Source: Oscillospiraceae bacterium (GTDB lineage: Bacteria > Bacillota > Clostridia > Oscillospirales > Oscillospiraceae). Taken from it: a stretch of DNA of 64,000 nucleotides. Both the position numbers and the translations under genes were made by a program. Within the stretch, counting starts at the first letter, position 1. Every line of letters starts with the position of its first letter. Below, one piece after another: positions 33,238 through 43,100 of this stretch. The notes under the pieces are model-generated. The model made no database searches and was not told the DNA's origin. It saw nothing but the letters and a program-made list of their open reading frames with translations. Location: the NCBI GenBank assembly GCA_902795045.1, contig CADBJU010000020.1, positions 1 to 64,000 of the forward strand. The letters run 5' to 3'.

Positions 33238-34661
33238 TGGGCGGCTTCTTCGGCGCCGTTTCCCGGCGCGACGTGGTGCTCGACGTGTTCTTCGGCACCG
33301 ATTACCACAGCCATCTCGGCACCCGGAACGCAGGCATGGCGATTTGGAGCGAGGAGGAGGGCTTCGACCGTCAAATCCACTCCATCGCCAACACCCCCTT
33401 CCGCACCCGCTTTGAAAAAGATATAGCCGACTTCAAGGGCACCAGCGGCATCGGCTGCATCAGCGACTCCGACCCCCAGCCGCTGCTGGTGCGCTCCCAC
33501 CTCGGCATCTATGCCATCACCACCGTGGGCCAGATCAACAATGCCGAGCAGCTGGTGGAGACCTATTTCTCCGACCACGGTCACCAGTTCATGGCCATGA
33601 GCTCCGGCAGGGTCAATATGACGGAGCTGGTCGCCGCGCTCATCAACGAGAGCGAGACCTTGACCGACGGCATCCTGAACGCCCAAAAGCTCATCGACGG
33701 CTCCATGACCATCCTGCTCATGACCTCGGACGGGTGCATCATCGCGGCCCGTGACCGCTTCGGCAGGCTCCCGGTGCTGGTCGGCGCGGACCGGGACGGA
33801 CACTGTGTCGCCTTCGAGTCCTTTGCCTACCGCAAGCTCGGTTACCACAGCGTGCACGAGCTCGGCCCGCAGGAGATCGTGCGCATCACGGCGGAGGGCT
33901 ATGAGACCCTTTCACCCGCCACCGACAACATGAAGATCTGCGCCTTCCTCTGGACCTACTACGGCTACCCCAACTCCAACTACGAGGGCGTGAACGTGGA
34001 GCTCATGCGCTACCGCAACGGCGAGATCATGGCCCGCAACGAAAAGGCCGCCGGCACCATGCCGGAGGTGGACTATGTGGCCGGCGTGCCCGACTCCGGC
34101 ATCCCCCACGCCATCGGCTACGCAAACGAAAGCCGCGGCCGCTTTGCCCGTCCCTTCGTCAAGTACACGCCCACCTGGCCCCGCTCCTTCATGCCCGCCA
34201 ATCAGGACGTGCGCGACCAGGTGGCGAAAATGAAGCAGATCCCCGTGCCGGAGCTCATCGAGGACAAGAAGCTCCTGTTCGTGGATGACTCCATCGTCCG
34301 CGGCACGCAGCTCCAGGGCACAGTGGACTTCCTCTTTGAATCCGGTGCAGCCGAGGTGCACATGCGCTCGGCCTGCCCGCCCATCATGTACGCCTGCAAG
34401 TACCTGGCCTTCTCCCGCAGCAACAACGACCGGGACCTGCTTGCCCGCCGCATGGTGCAGAAGCTGGAGGGCGAGGCGGGGCTCAAGCACCTGGACGAAT
34501 ACAGCGACTCCAAAACCGAGCGCGGCCGGTGCCTGCTGCACGCCATCTGCGAGGAGCTCGGCTTCGACTCCCTGGGCTACCAGTCCCTCGAGGGCCTGTT
34601 GGAGGCCATCGGCATCGACCGGGACAAAATCTGTACCTACTGCTGGACAGGAAAGGAATAA
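33237..34661 (+). CDS. purF: Amidophosphoribosyltransferase homologue without the glutaminase cysteine
   Basis: 474 aa. The C-terminal PRTase domain carries the PRPP motif [13 protein letters not shown] (346-358) and [12 protein letters not shown], and the N-terminal Ntn-hydrolase fold is recognisable ([25 protein letters not shown]). However, the protein begins M-G-G-F-F-G where active PurF has M-C-G-I-F-G: the obligatory N-terminal Cys nucleophile is Gly. No alternative start supplies a Cys. The enzyme is probably ammonia-dependent or gets nitrogen from another subunit. Its place between purC and purM argues that it is the working PurF. The start overlaps the purC stop. Confidence 0.88.
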   Translation: MGGFFGAVSRRDVVLDVFFGTDYHSHLGTRNAGMAIWSEEEGFDRQIHSIANTPFRTRFEKDIADFKGTSGIGCISDSDPQPLLVRSHLGIYAITTVGQINNAEQLVETYFSDHGHQFMAMSSGRVNMTELVAALINESETLTDGILNAQKLIDGSMTILLMTSDGCIIAARDRFGRLPVLVGADRDGHCVAFESFAYRKLGYHSVHELGPQEIVRITAEGYETLSPATDNMKICAFLWTYYGYPNSNYEGVNVELMRYRNGEIMARNEKAAGTMPEVDYVAGVPDSGIPHAIGYANESRGRFARPFVKYTPTWPRSFMPANQDVRDQVAKMKQIPVPELIEDKKLLFVDDSIVRGTQLQGTVDFLFESGAAEVHMRSACPPIMYACKYLAFSRSNNDRDLLARRMVQKLEGEAGLKHLDEYSDSKTERGRCLLHAICEELGFDSLGYQSLEGLLEAIGIDRDKICTYCWTGKE

Positions 34662-34665
34662 AAAA

Positions 34666-35703
34666 ATGACCAAGTCGCATTCCGCCTCTTACGCCGCCGC
34701 CGGCGTCAATATCGAAGCCGGCTACGAGGGCGTAAGGCTCATGAAAAAGCATGTGGAGCGCACCTTCATCCCCGGCGTTGTATCCGACATCGGCGGCTTC
34801 GGCGGCCTCTTTGCCCCCAATTTTGCGGGTATGAAGGAGCCGGTGCTGGTTTCCGGCACCGACGGCGTCGGCACCAAGCAGCGCATCGCCCAGCTCATGG
34901 ACAGGCACGATACTGTCGGCATCGACTGTGTCGCCATGTGTGTCAACGATATTGTCTGCTGCGGCGCAAAGCCCCTGTTTTTCCTCGACTATATCGCCAT
35001 CGGAAAAAACGATCCCGAGAAGGTGGCGTCGCTGGTCTCGGGCGTTGCCGAGGGCTGTGTGCAGGCGGGCTGCGCCCTCATCGGCGGCGAGACCGCCGAG
35101 CACCCCGGCACCATGCAGCCGGACGACTACGACCTCGCAGGCTTCTCCGTGGGGCTTGTGGACAAGGAGAAGGTCATCGACCGCAGCAAGGTGGCGGCGG
35201 GCGACGTGGTGATCGCGCTTGCCTCCTCGGGCCTGCACTCCAACGGTTACTCGCTGGTGCGCAAGGTCTTCGATGTGGAGCATTGCGATCTCGGCGCGTT
35301 CGTCCCCGAGCTCGGCAAGACGCTGGGCGAGGCGCTGCTGACCCCGACCCGCATCTATGTCAAGCCCGTCCTCGCCGCCATCGAGGCCGCCGACGTGCAC
35401 GGCATCAGCCACATCACGGGCGGCGGCTTCTACGAAAATATCCCGCGCTCTGTCCCGGACGGCTTCTGCGCCAATATCGACAAGGCCGTTGTGAAGATCC
35501 CGCCGATCTTCAAGCTCCTGCAGGAGAAGGGGAATATCCCCGAGCGGGACATGTTCAACACCTTCAATATGGGCGTCGGCATGATCCTCATCGTATCGAA
35601 GGACACGGCGGACGCGGCTCTGAACGCCCTGAAAGCCGCCGGTGAAGACGCCTATGTCATCGGCGGGATCGGCAGGGGAGAGGACAAGCTATGTCTCGCA
35701 TAA
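34666..35703 (+). CDS. purM: AIR synthetase
   Basis: 345 aa from the ATG at 34666 (SD AGGAAAGGA, 4 bp after purF); the frame is open far upstream inside purF but that is shadow. [18 protein letters not shown] and [10 protein letters not shown] are PurM signatures. ATP-dependent ring closure of FGAM to AIR. It overlaps the formate-channel gene by 13 bp. Confidence 0.96.
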   Translation: MTKSHSASYAAAGVNIEAGYEGVRLMKKHVERTFIPGVVSDIGGFGGLFAPNFAGMKEPVLVSGTDGVGTKQRIAQLMDRHDTVGIDCVAMCVNDIVCCGAKPLFFLDYIAIGKNDPEKVASLVSGVAEGCVQAGCALIGGETAEHPGTMQPDDYDLAGFSVGLVDKEKVIDRSKVAAGDVVIALASSGLHSNGYSLVRKVFDVEHCDLGAFVPELGKTLGEALLTPTRIYVKPVLAAIEAADVHGISHITGGGFYENIPRSVPDGFCANIDKAVVKIPPIFKLLQEKGNIPERDMFNTFNMGVGMILIVSKDTADAALNALKAAGEDAYVIGGIGRGEDKLCLA

Positions 35704-36308
35704 GAGCTGCGGTGCCGGACGGCATCCTCGCGGGCGTGATGGTCTCTGTCGGCGGGGCGGCGCTGCTGTCGGTGGACAACCGCTACGCGGGCGCGGCGCT
35801 TTTCAGCATTGCGCTGCTGTCCATCTGCTATTTCGGCTTCAACCTCTACACGGGCAAGGTGGGCTTTCTCTGGAGCACCCACGACAAAGACGCCCTGTCC
35901 ATGGCCTTTCTGGGCCTTCTGGGCAATTTGCTTGGCACGCTGCTGGTGGGCTTCCTGATCGCCTGTGCTCTGCCACAGCTCCGGGACGCGGCTATGACAG
36001 CCTGCGAAAAGCGACTGACCCAGCTCCCGATACAGACGGTGATTCGCGGCTTTTTCTGCGGCATCCTGATGTACACCGCCGTCTGGATCTACCGCGAGAA
36101 AAAGACCGCGCTGGGCATCCTTTTCTGCATCCCGGTGTTCATTCTCTCGGGCTTTGAGCACTCCATTGCCGACATGTTTTATTTCGCACTCGCGGGGCTT
36201 TTCACACCCCGCGCGGCGCTCTTTATCCTGCTGGTGGTGCTGGGCAACAGCCTCGGCGGCCTGTTCATCCCTGCCATCCAGAGCCTGAAAGGGGGACCCC
36301 GGTCATGA
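35691..36308 (+). CDS. Formate/nitrite transporter (FNT) family channel
   Basis: 205 aa with about six hydrophobic helices. [14 protein letters not shown] carries the conserved pore histidine of FocA-type channels, and [10 protein letters not shown] and GNSLGGLF match the paired FNT half-helices. It is shorter than typical 260-280 aa FNTs, mostly at the termini. It overlaps purM and purN, so it is co-translated with purine genes; with fhs at the end of the cluster it probably imports formate for 10-formyl-THF synthesis. Confidence 0.85.
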   Translation: MSRIRAAVPDGILAGVMVSVGGAALLSVDNRYAGAALFSIALLSICYFGFNLYTGKVGFLWSTHDKDALSMAFLGLLGNLLGTLLVGFLIACALPQLRDAAMTACEKRLTQLPIQTVIRGFFCGILMYTAVWIYREKKTALGILFCIPVFILSGFEHSIADMFYFALAGLFTPRAALFILLVVLGNSLGGLFIPAIQSLKGGPRS

Positions 36309-36925
36309 CAAAAGCAAAGATCGCCGTGCTGGTCTCCGGCGGCGGCACCAATCTCCAGGCCCTCATCGACGCCGAGCGCGCGGGCAAGATCAAAAGCGGC
36401 GAGATCGTTCTGGTGGTCTCCAACAGCGCGGCGGCCTATGCCCTCGAGCGGGCGAAGAACGCCGGGATCGAAAGTCTGTGCTTGACCCGGAAAGACTGCG
36501 GCGGACAGGAGAAATTTGAAGAAAACCTCATCGAGGCCCTGGATGCACGCGGCATCGACCTCGTCATCCTCGCAGGCTTCATGAGCATTTTGAGCGAGAC
36601 CTTTACCGGTCATTACCCCAAACGCATCATCAACATTCACCCGGCCCTGATCCCGTCCTTTTGCGGGAAGGGCTATTACGGCCTCAAGGTGCACGAGGCG
36701 GCGCTTTCCTACGGCGTTAAGGTCACCGGGGCCACGGTACACTACGTAAACGAGATCCCCGACGGGGGCGAGATCATCCTACAGAAGGCGGTCAACATCC
36801 GCCCCGGCGACACGCCGGAAATCCTGCAGAGGCGCGTCATGGAACAGGCGGAGTGGAAGCTCCTGCCAAGGGCTGCGGAGCTTGTCTGCCGCAGACTCGT
36901 GAAAGAGAAAGGGAAAACGATATGA
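36305..36925 (+). CDS. purN: GAR transformylase
   Basis: A 206-aa 10-formyl-THF-dependent phosphoribosylglycinamide formyltransferase. LVSGGGTNLQAL near the N-terminus; catalytic Asn110, His112 (NIHPALIPSF) and Asp153 are in place. Overlaps both neighbours by 4 bp. Confidence 0.96.
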   Translation: MTKAKIAVLVSGGGTNLQALIDAERAGKIKSGEIVLVVSNSAAAYALERAKNAGIESLCLTRKDCGGQEKFEENLIEALDARGIDLVILAGFMSILSETFTGHYPKRIINIHPALIPSFCGKGYYGLKVHEAALSYGVKVTGATVHYVNEIPDGGEIILQKAVNIRPGDTPEILQRRVMEQAEWKLLPRAAELVCRRLVKEKGKTI

Positions 36926-37635
36926 ACATCTACGACATCGGCTCCATCGCCGAAAAGCTTGCCGGCAATACCTATCCCGGCCGCGGCATCATCCTCGGCC
37001 TGACCCCGGACGGAAAGAAGGCTGTCGCCGCCTACTTCATCATGGGCCGCAGCCAAAACAGCCGCAACCGTGTCTTCCTCCCCGAGCCCGACGGCATTCG
37101 CACCGAAGCCCACGACCCCGCTCTCCTGAAGGACCCCAGCCTCATCATCTATCACCCTGTGCGCGAGTACGGCGACTTCCTCATCGTCACCAACGGCGAC
37201 CAGACCGACACTGTGCGCGATTACCTCTCCAAGGGCTCCGACTTTGAAAGCGCCCTGCGCACCCGCTGCTTCGAGCCCGACGGCCCCAACTGGACGCCGC
37301 GCATCTCCGGCATGACAGATCTCAGAAACGGCAATTACAAGCTCTCCATCCTCAAATCTGCCGATCCCGAAGGCTCTGCCTGCCTGCGCCAGACCTTCGA
37401 GTATGCGCCCCTGCCCGGCCTCGGCCACTTCCTGCACACCTATGTCGGTGACGGCAATCCCATCCCCAGCTTCCAGGGCGAGCCTGAGCGCGTGGATGTG
37501 CTGGACGACATTGACGCCTACACCGAGCTTTTGTGGAAGAACCTGAACGAGGACAACAAGATATCCCTCTACGTCCGCTATACCGCGCTGGGTGACGGCA
37601 GCGTCGAGCAGCGCATTGTGAATAAACACATTTGA
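36922..37635 (+). CDS. purO: IMP cyclohydrolase, PurO type
   Basis: A 237-aa stand-alone IMP cyclohydrolase of the family first known from archaea (PurO), not the N-terminal domain of bifunctional PurH. NTYPGRGIILG, YFIMGRSQNSRNR and the YVRYTALGDGSVEQR end fit the family. It closes FAICAR to IMP. ATG overlaps the purN stop; an upstream in-frame start inside purN is not used. Confidence 0.88.
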   Translation: MNIYDIGSIAEKLAGNTYPGRGIILGLTPDGKKAVAAYFIMGRSQNSRNRVFLPEPDGIRTEAHDPALLKDPSLIIYHPVREYGDFLIVTNGDQTDTVRDYLSKGSDFESALRTRCFEPDGPNWTPRISGMTDLRNGNYKLSILKSADPEGSACLRQTFEYAPLPGLGHFLHTYVGDGNPIPSFQGEPERVDVLDDIDAYTELLWKNLNEDNKISLYVRYTALGDGSVEQRIVNKHI

Positions 37636-37647
37636 AGGAGCTCAGGC

Positions 37648-38826
37648 ATGAAAGAATTTGAACTGAAATACGGCTGCAACCCCAATCAGAAGCCCGCGAA
37701 GATTTACATGAAGGACGGCTCCGAACTGCCTGTCACCGTGCTCAACGGCCGTCCCGGCTACATCAATTTCCTCGATGCCCTCAACTCCTGGCAGCTTGTC
37801 AAGGAACTCAAGGAGGCCACCGGCCTGCCCTCCGCCGCCTCCTTCAAGCACGTCTCCCCGGCGGGCGCCGCTGTCGGCCTGCCGCTTTCCGAGACCGATA
37901 AGAAGATCTACTTCGTGCGCCCCGACGCCGAATTAAGCCCCATCGCCTGTGCCTACATCCGCGCAAGAGGCGCCGACCGCCTCTGCTCCTACGGCGACTG
38001 GGCTGCCCTCAGCGACACCTGCGACGCCGCCACCGCCGCCTACCTCAAGGACGAGGTGTCCGACGGCATCATCGCCCCCAGCTATACCGAGGAGGCGCTG
38101 GAAATCCTCAGAAGCAAGAAAAAGGGCGGCTACAATGTCGTACAGATCGACCCCGATTACGTCCCTGCCGCCCAGGAGTGCAAGGATGTCTTCGGCGTCA
38201 CCTTCGAGCAGGGCCACAACAACTTCCGCATCGACGAAAGCCTGCTTGCCAATATCGTGACCGAAAACAGGGAGCTTCCGCAGCAGGCGAAGATCGACAT
38301 GATCGTCGCCCTCATCACCCTCAAGTACACCCAGTCAAACTCCGTCTGCTATGTCAAGGACGGCCAGGCCATCGGCGTCGGCGCCGGGCAGCAGAGCCGC
38401 ATCCACTGCACCCGCCTTGCGGGACAGAAAGCCGACAACTGGTACCTGCGTCAGAACCCCAAGGTGCTGGGGCTTCAGTTTGTCGACGGCATCCGCCGCG
38501 CCGACCGCGACAACGCCATCGACATCTACACCTCCGACGAGTACGACGACGTCCTGCGCGACGGCGAGTGGCAGAAGGTCTTCAAGGTGCGCCCCGAGGT
38601 GCTGACCGCCGAGGAAAAGAAGGCCTGGATCGCCACCCAGAGCGGCGTGACCTGCGGCAGCGACGCGTTCTTCCCCTTCGGCGACAATGTCGAGCGCGCC
38701 CGCAAGTCCGGCGTGCAGTACATCGCCGAGCCGGGCGGCTCCATCCGCGACGACCACGTGATCGACACGGCAAATAAATACAATATGGTCATGGCCTTTA
38801 CAGGCATGAGATTGTTCCACCATTAA
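37648..38826 (+). CDS. purH: AICAR transformylase (stand-alone PurH C-terminal type)
   Basis: 392 aa corresponding only to the transformylase part of PurH. The catalytic SFKHVSPAGAAVG (Lys67-His68) and KYTQSNSVCYVKDGQAIG motifs are present; the MGS-fold cyclohydrolase domain is missing and replaced in the operon by PurO. It transfers formyl from 10-formyl-THF to AICAR. SD AAGGAG. Confidence 0.93.
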   Translation: MKEFELKYGCNPNQKPAKIYMKDGSELPVTVLNGRPGYINFLDALNSWQLVKELKEATGLPSAASFKHVSPAGAAVGLPLSETDKKIYFVRPDAELSPIACAYIRARGADRLCSYGDWAALSDTCDAATAAYLKDEVSDGIIAPSYTEEALEILRSKKKGGYNVVQIDPDYVPAAQECKDVFGVTFEQGHNNFRIDESLLANIVTENRELPQQAKIDMIVALITLKYTQSNSVCYVKDGQAIGVGAGQQSRIHCTRLAGQKADNWYLRQNPKVLGLQFVDGIRRADRDNAIDIYTSDEYDDVLRDGEWQKVFKVRPEVLTAEEKKAWIATQSGVTCGSDAFFPFGDNVERARKSGVQYIAEPGGSIRDDHVIDTANKYNMVMAFTGMRLFHH

Positions 38827-38840
38827 TGGGAGGCAACAGT

Positions 38841-40112
38841 ATGAAAGTACTGGTTGTCGGAGGCGGCGGGCGCGAGCACGCTGTCATCCGAAAGCTCAGA
38901 GAAAACAAGGACATCACCGAAATCTATGCCCTTCCCGGCAACGGCGGCATCGCCGCCGATGCCAAGTGTGAACCCATCGCGGCGACCGATATTGCGGGCA
39001 TCGCGGCCTTTGCTGTCGAGCATGAGATCGACTACGCGGTCGTCACGCCGGACGATCCCCTGGTGCTGGGCTGCGTGGACGCGCTGGAGGAAAAGGGCAT
39101 CCCGTGCTTCGGCCCCCGCGCCAACGCCGCCATCATCGAGGGCAGCAAGGTTTTCTCCAAAAAACTCATGAAGAAGTACGGCATCCCGACCGCCCGCTAT
39201 GAGACTTTTGATAACCTGGAGGCGGCGCTTGCATACCTCAATACCGCCCCCATGCCCACGGTCATCAAGGCCGACGGCCTTGCTCTCGGCAAGGGCGTCA
39301 TCATTGCGCAGACGCTTGAGGAAGCCCGCACCGCCGTCACCGACATGATGCAAAACGGCCGCTTCGGCAAGAGCGGTGAGCATGTCGTGATCGAGGAGTA
39401 TCTCGAAGGCCCCGAGGTCTCCGTCCTCTCCTTTACCGACGGCAAAACCGTCAAGCCCATGGTGTCCTCCATGGACCACAAGCGCGCGGGCGATAACGAC
39501 ACCGGCCTCAACACCGGCGGCATGGGCACGGTTGCGCCGAACCCGTACTACACCGAGTCAGTCGCTGACCGCTGCATGGAGGAAATTTTCCTGCCCACCA
39601 TCAAGGCTATGAACGCCGAGGGCCGCCCCTTCAAGGGCTGCCTCTACTTCGGCCTCATGATCACCAAAGACGGCCCCAAGGTCATCGAATACAACTGCCG
39701 CTTCGGCGATCCCGAGACCCAGGTGGTGCTGCCGCTGCTGGAAAGCGATCTGTTCACGATCATGCGCGCCGTCACCGACGGGCGCCTTGCGGAGACGGAA
39801 GTGGAATTCAGCGACAGGCACGCCTGCTGCGTGATCCTCGCCTCCAGGGGTTACCCGGAGAGCTATCAGAAAGGCTACCCTCTAGCCATCCCTGAGACCG
39901 TGCGCGACAAGGTCTATGTCGCGGGCGCAAAGCTTCAGAACGGGCAGCTTCTCACGAGCGGCGGCCGCGTGGTCGGCTGCACGGCAGTGGCCGATACCCT
40001 GCCTGAGGCCATCCGTGACGCCTATGAGATCGCCGGACAGGTAACATTTGAAAACGCATACTGCCGCCGTGACATCGGGGCAAGAGCCCTGCAAGCGGCG
40101 CAGGAGGAATGA
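38841..40112 (+). CDS. purD: GAR synthetase
   Basis: A 423-aa ATP-grasp ligase joining phosphoribosylamine and glycine. VVGGGGREHA near the start, VIKADGLALGKGV and NCRFGDPETQ are diagnostic. The ATG at 38841 has GGGAGG upstream. The purL SD overlaps its end and purL starts 2 bp after its stop. Confidence 0.97.
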   Translation: MKVLVVGGGGREHAVIRKLRENKDITEIYALPGNGGIAADAKCEPIAATDIAGIAAFAVEHEIDYAVVTPDDPLVLGCVDALEEKGIPCFGPRANAAIIEGSKVFSKKLMKKYGIPTARYETFDNLEAALAYLNTAPMPTVIKADGLALGKGVIIAQTLEEARTAVTDMMQNGRFGKSGEHVVIEEYLEGPEVSVLSFTDGKTVKPMVSSMDHKRAGDNDTGLNTGGMGTVAPNPYYTESVADRCMEEIFLPTIKAMNAEGRPFKGCLYFGLMITKDGPKVIEYNCRFGDPETQVVLPLLESDLFTIMRAVTDGRLAETEVEFSDRHACCVILASRGYPESYQKGYPLAIPETVRDKVYVAGAKLQNGQLLTSGGRVVGCTAVADTLPEAIRDAYEIAGQVTFENAYCRRDIGARALQAAQEE

Positions 40113-40113
40113 A

Positions 40114-43100
40114 ATGGTATTTCGAGTATTTGCAGAGAAAAAGCCGGGGCTGGACAACGATGCCCGCGCCCTTTTGAATGACGCAAAAACGCTGCTCGAC
40201 ATTAAGGGCCTGGAGCGCGTGCGGCTGCTGAACCGCTACGATGTGGAGAATATCGACGAGACACTTTTCAACTATGCGGTCAAAACGGTTTTCTCCGAGC
40301 CGCAGCTTGACCAGACGTATACAGAGCCGGAGCTTGAAGGCGCGCATGTTTTCGCCGTGGAGTATCTGCCCGGCCAGTTTGACCAACGGGCCGACTCCGC
40401 CGCCCAGTGCATCCAGATCATCTCCCAGGGAAACCGTCCCCTCGTGCGCTCGGCCCGTGTCTATGCCCTGTACGGGGCACTCACGGACAGCGAGATCACG
40501 GAGATCAAAAAGTATGTCATCAACCCCGTGGAGGCCCGGGAGGCCTCCCTCGAAAAACCCGAGACCCTCGCGGTGAAGTACGACATTCCCACCACGGTGG
40601 AAACGCTGGACGGCTTTAATCAGCTCAGCCGCGAGGAACTGGCGGCCTTTGCCGCAAGCCACGGACTTGCCATGGACACGGACGATATCGCCTTCTGCCA
40701 GGCATATTTTCAGAAGGAAGGCCGCGACCCCACCATCACGGAAATCCGCGTGCTGGACACCTACTGGTCCGATCACTGCCGCCATACAACCTTCAATACC
40801 GTCATCGACAGCGTGAAGTTTGAAGACGCCCTTCTCCAGACGGCATACAACGATTACCTTGAAACCCGCAAGGCATTGAACCGCACAAAGCCCGTCTGCC
40901 TCATGGACGTTGCCACGCTCGCCGTCAAGGCTCTCAGAAAGCAGGGCAAGCTTGACAAGCTGGATGAGTCCGAGGAAATCAACGCCTGCACGGTGAAAAT
41001 CACTGTGAATGTGGACGGGAAGGACGAGCCCTGGCTGCTGCTTTTCAAAAACGAGACCCACAACCACCCCACCGAGATCGAGCCCTTCGGCGGTGCGGCC
41101 ACCTGCATCGGCGGTGCGATCCGTGACCCGCTCTCGGGCCGTGCCTACGTCTACGGGGCCATGCGCCTGACCGGCGCCGCCGATCCCACTGTCCCGATTT
41201 CCGAGACCCTGCCGGGGAAACTCCCGCAGCGCAAGATCGTCACCACCGCCGCGGCGGGCTACTCCTCCTACGGCAACCAGATCGGCCTTGCCACCGGCAT
41301 CGTCGATGAGCTCTACCATCCCGGCTACGCTGCCAAGCGTATGGAGATCGGCGCGGTCGTGGCCGCCGCCCCTGCGGAGAATGTGCGGCGCGAGACCCCG
41401 GCTCCCGGCGATGTGGTGATCCTTCTCGGCGGCAGCACCGGGCGCGACGGCATCGGTGGGGCCACCGGTTCCTCCAAGGCCCACAACGCCCACTCCGTGG
41501 AGACCTGTGGGGCTGAGGTGCAGAAGGGCAACGCCCCCGAGGAGCGCAAGCTCCAGCGCTTGTTCCGCAACGGCGACGCCTGCCGTATGATCAAGCGCTG
41601 CAACGATTTCGGCGCGGGCGGCGTATCCGTCGCCATCGGCGAGCTTGCCGACGGCCTGGACATCGACTTGAACAGAGTCCCCCGCAAGTATGAGGGCCTG
41701 GACGGAACGGAGCTTGCCATCAGCGAATCCCAGGAGCGCATGGCGGTGGTCGTGGAGAAAGAGAACGTGGACGCCTTCCTCGCCCTGGCCCACGCGGAAA
41801 ATTTGCAGGCCTGCCCGGTGGCTGTGGTCAAAGCCGAAGCGCGCCTGACCATGCGCTGGAACGGGAAGACCATCGTGGACCTCAGCCGCGCCTTCCTCGA
41901 CACCAACGGCGCCGACAAGCACATCGACGTGTCTGTCGCCGCTCCGCAGAATTTTAATAAGCAGGTCTCCGGCGGCTTTGCGGAAAACTACAGGGCGCTG
42001 GCCTCCGATCTCAACTGCTGCTCCAGACGCGGTCTGTCCGAGCGCTTTGACTCCACCATCGGCGCGGGCACGGTGCTCATGCCCTTCGGCGGCAAAAACC
42101 AGCTCACCCCCATTCAGGCCATGGTGCAGAAGGTGTCCGTCGAGCGAAAGCACACGGACGACTGCTCGGTCATGGCCTGGGGCTATAACCCCTATATCAC
42201 CGAAAAGAGCCCCTACCACGGGGCGTATCTCGCGGTGGTCGAATCCGTATGCAAGCTGGTTGCCACCGGCACAAGGTTTGAGGACGTGTATCTGAGCTTT
42301 CAGGAATACTTCGAGCGCCTGGGCCATGACGCTGAGCGCTGGGGCAAGCCGCTGGCCGCCCTGCTGGGTGCCTTCCGGGCCCAGATGGAGCTCGGCATCG
42401 GCGCTATCGGCGGCAAGGACTCCATGAGCGGCTCCTTTGAAAAGCTCCATGTGCCGCCCACGCTGGTCTCCTTCGCCGTGACCACGGAGAAGACCGGCAA
42501 CATCGTCTCTCCCGAACTCAAGGCGGCGGGGCACTGCCTCATGCGCCTTGCCCCGGAATACGGCGAGGACGGCCTGCCGAAAGCTGACTCTCTATTGAAA
42601 CTCTTTGACCGCGTCACCGCTCTGCTGAGAAGCGGCGAGGCCGTGGCCTGCTATACCCCGGGCTTCGGCGGCATCGCGGAAGCGGTACTCAAAATGGCCA
42701 TCGGCAACGGTATCGGCGTCGAATTTGCCGACGGCCTGAGCGTGAAAGAACTCTTCGGCTACGATTACGGCGCGTTCCTGCTCGAAACCGTAACAGAAAT
42801 CCCCGGCGCGCAGCTCATCGGCCGTACGACAGAGAATCCCGCCCTGACTATGAACGGGGAAGAACTCAAGCTTGCCGATCTGCTCACGCGCTACGAGAAC
42901 AAACTCGAGGGCGTATACAGCTGCAATATCCCGACCTTGGACCAGCCCATGGAGACCTTCTCCTTCAACGCAGACAAACGCGTCGCCCCGGCGATCAAAT
43001 GCGCAAAGCCGAAGGTGCTGATCCCGGCTTTCCCCGGCACTAACTGTGAATACGACAGCGCCAAGGCCGTGCGCGACGCGGGCGCGGAGGCGGAGGTTTT

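Noticed and set aside
33237-34661. purF as a pseudogene because of the missing Cys
   Set aside because: The frame is complete, length is normal, the PRPP site is intact and the gene is kept in register with overlapping neighbours, so it is treated as a functional variant.
39952-42534. Long minus-strand ORF (860 aa) over purD/purL
   Set aside because: Shadow of conserved purL coding sequence on the opposite strand; composition is typical of antisense frames.
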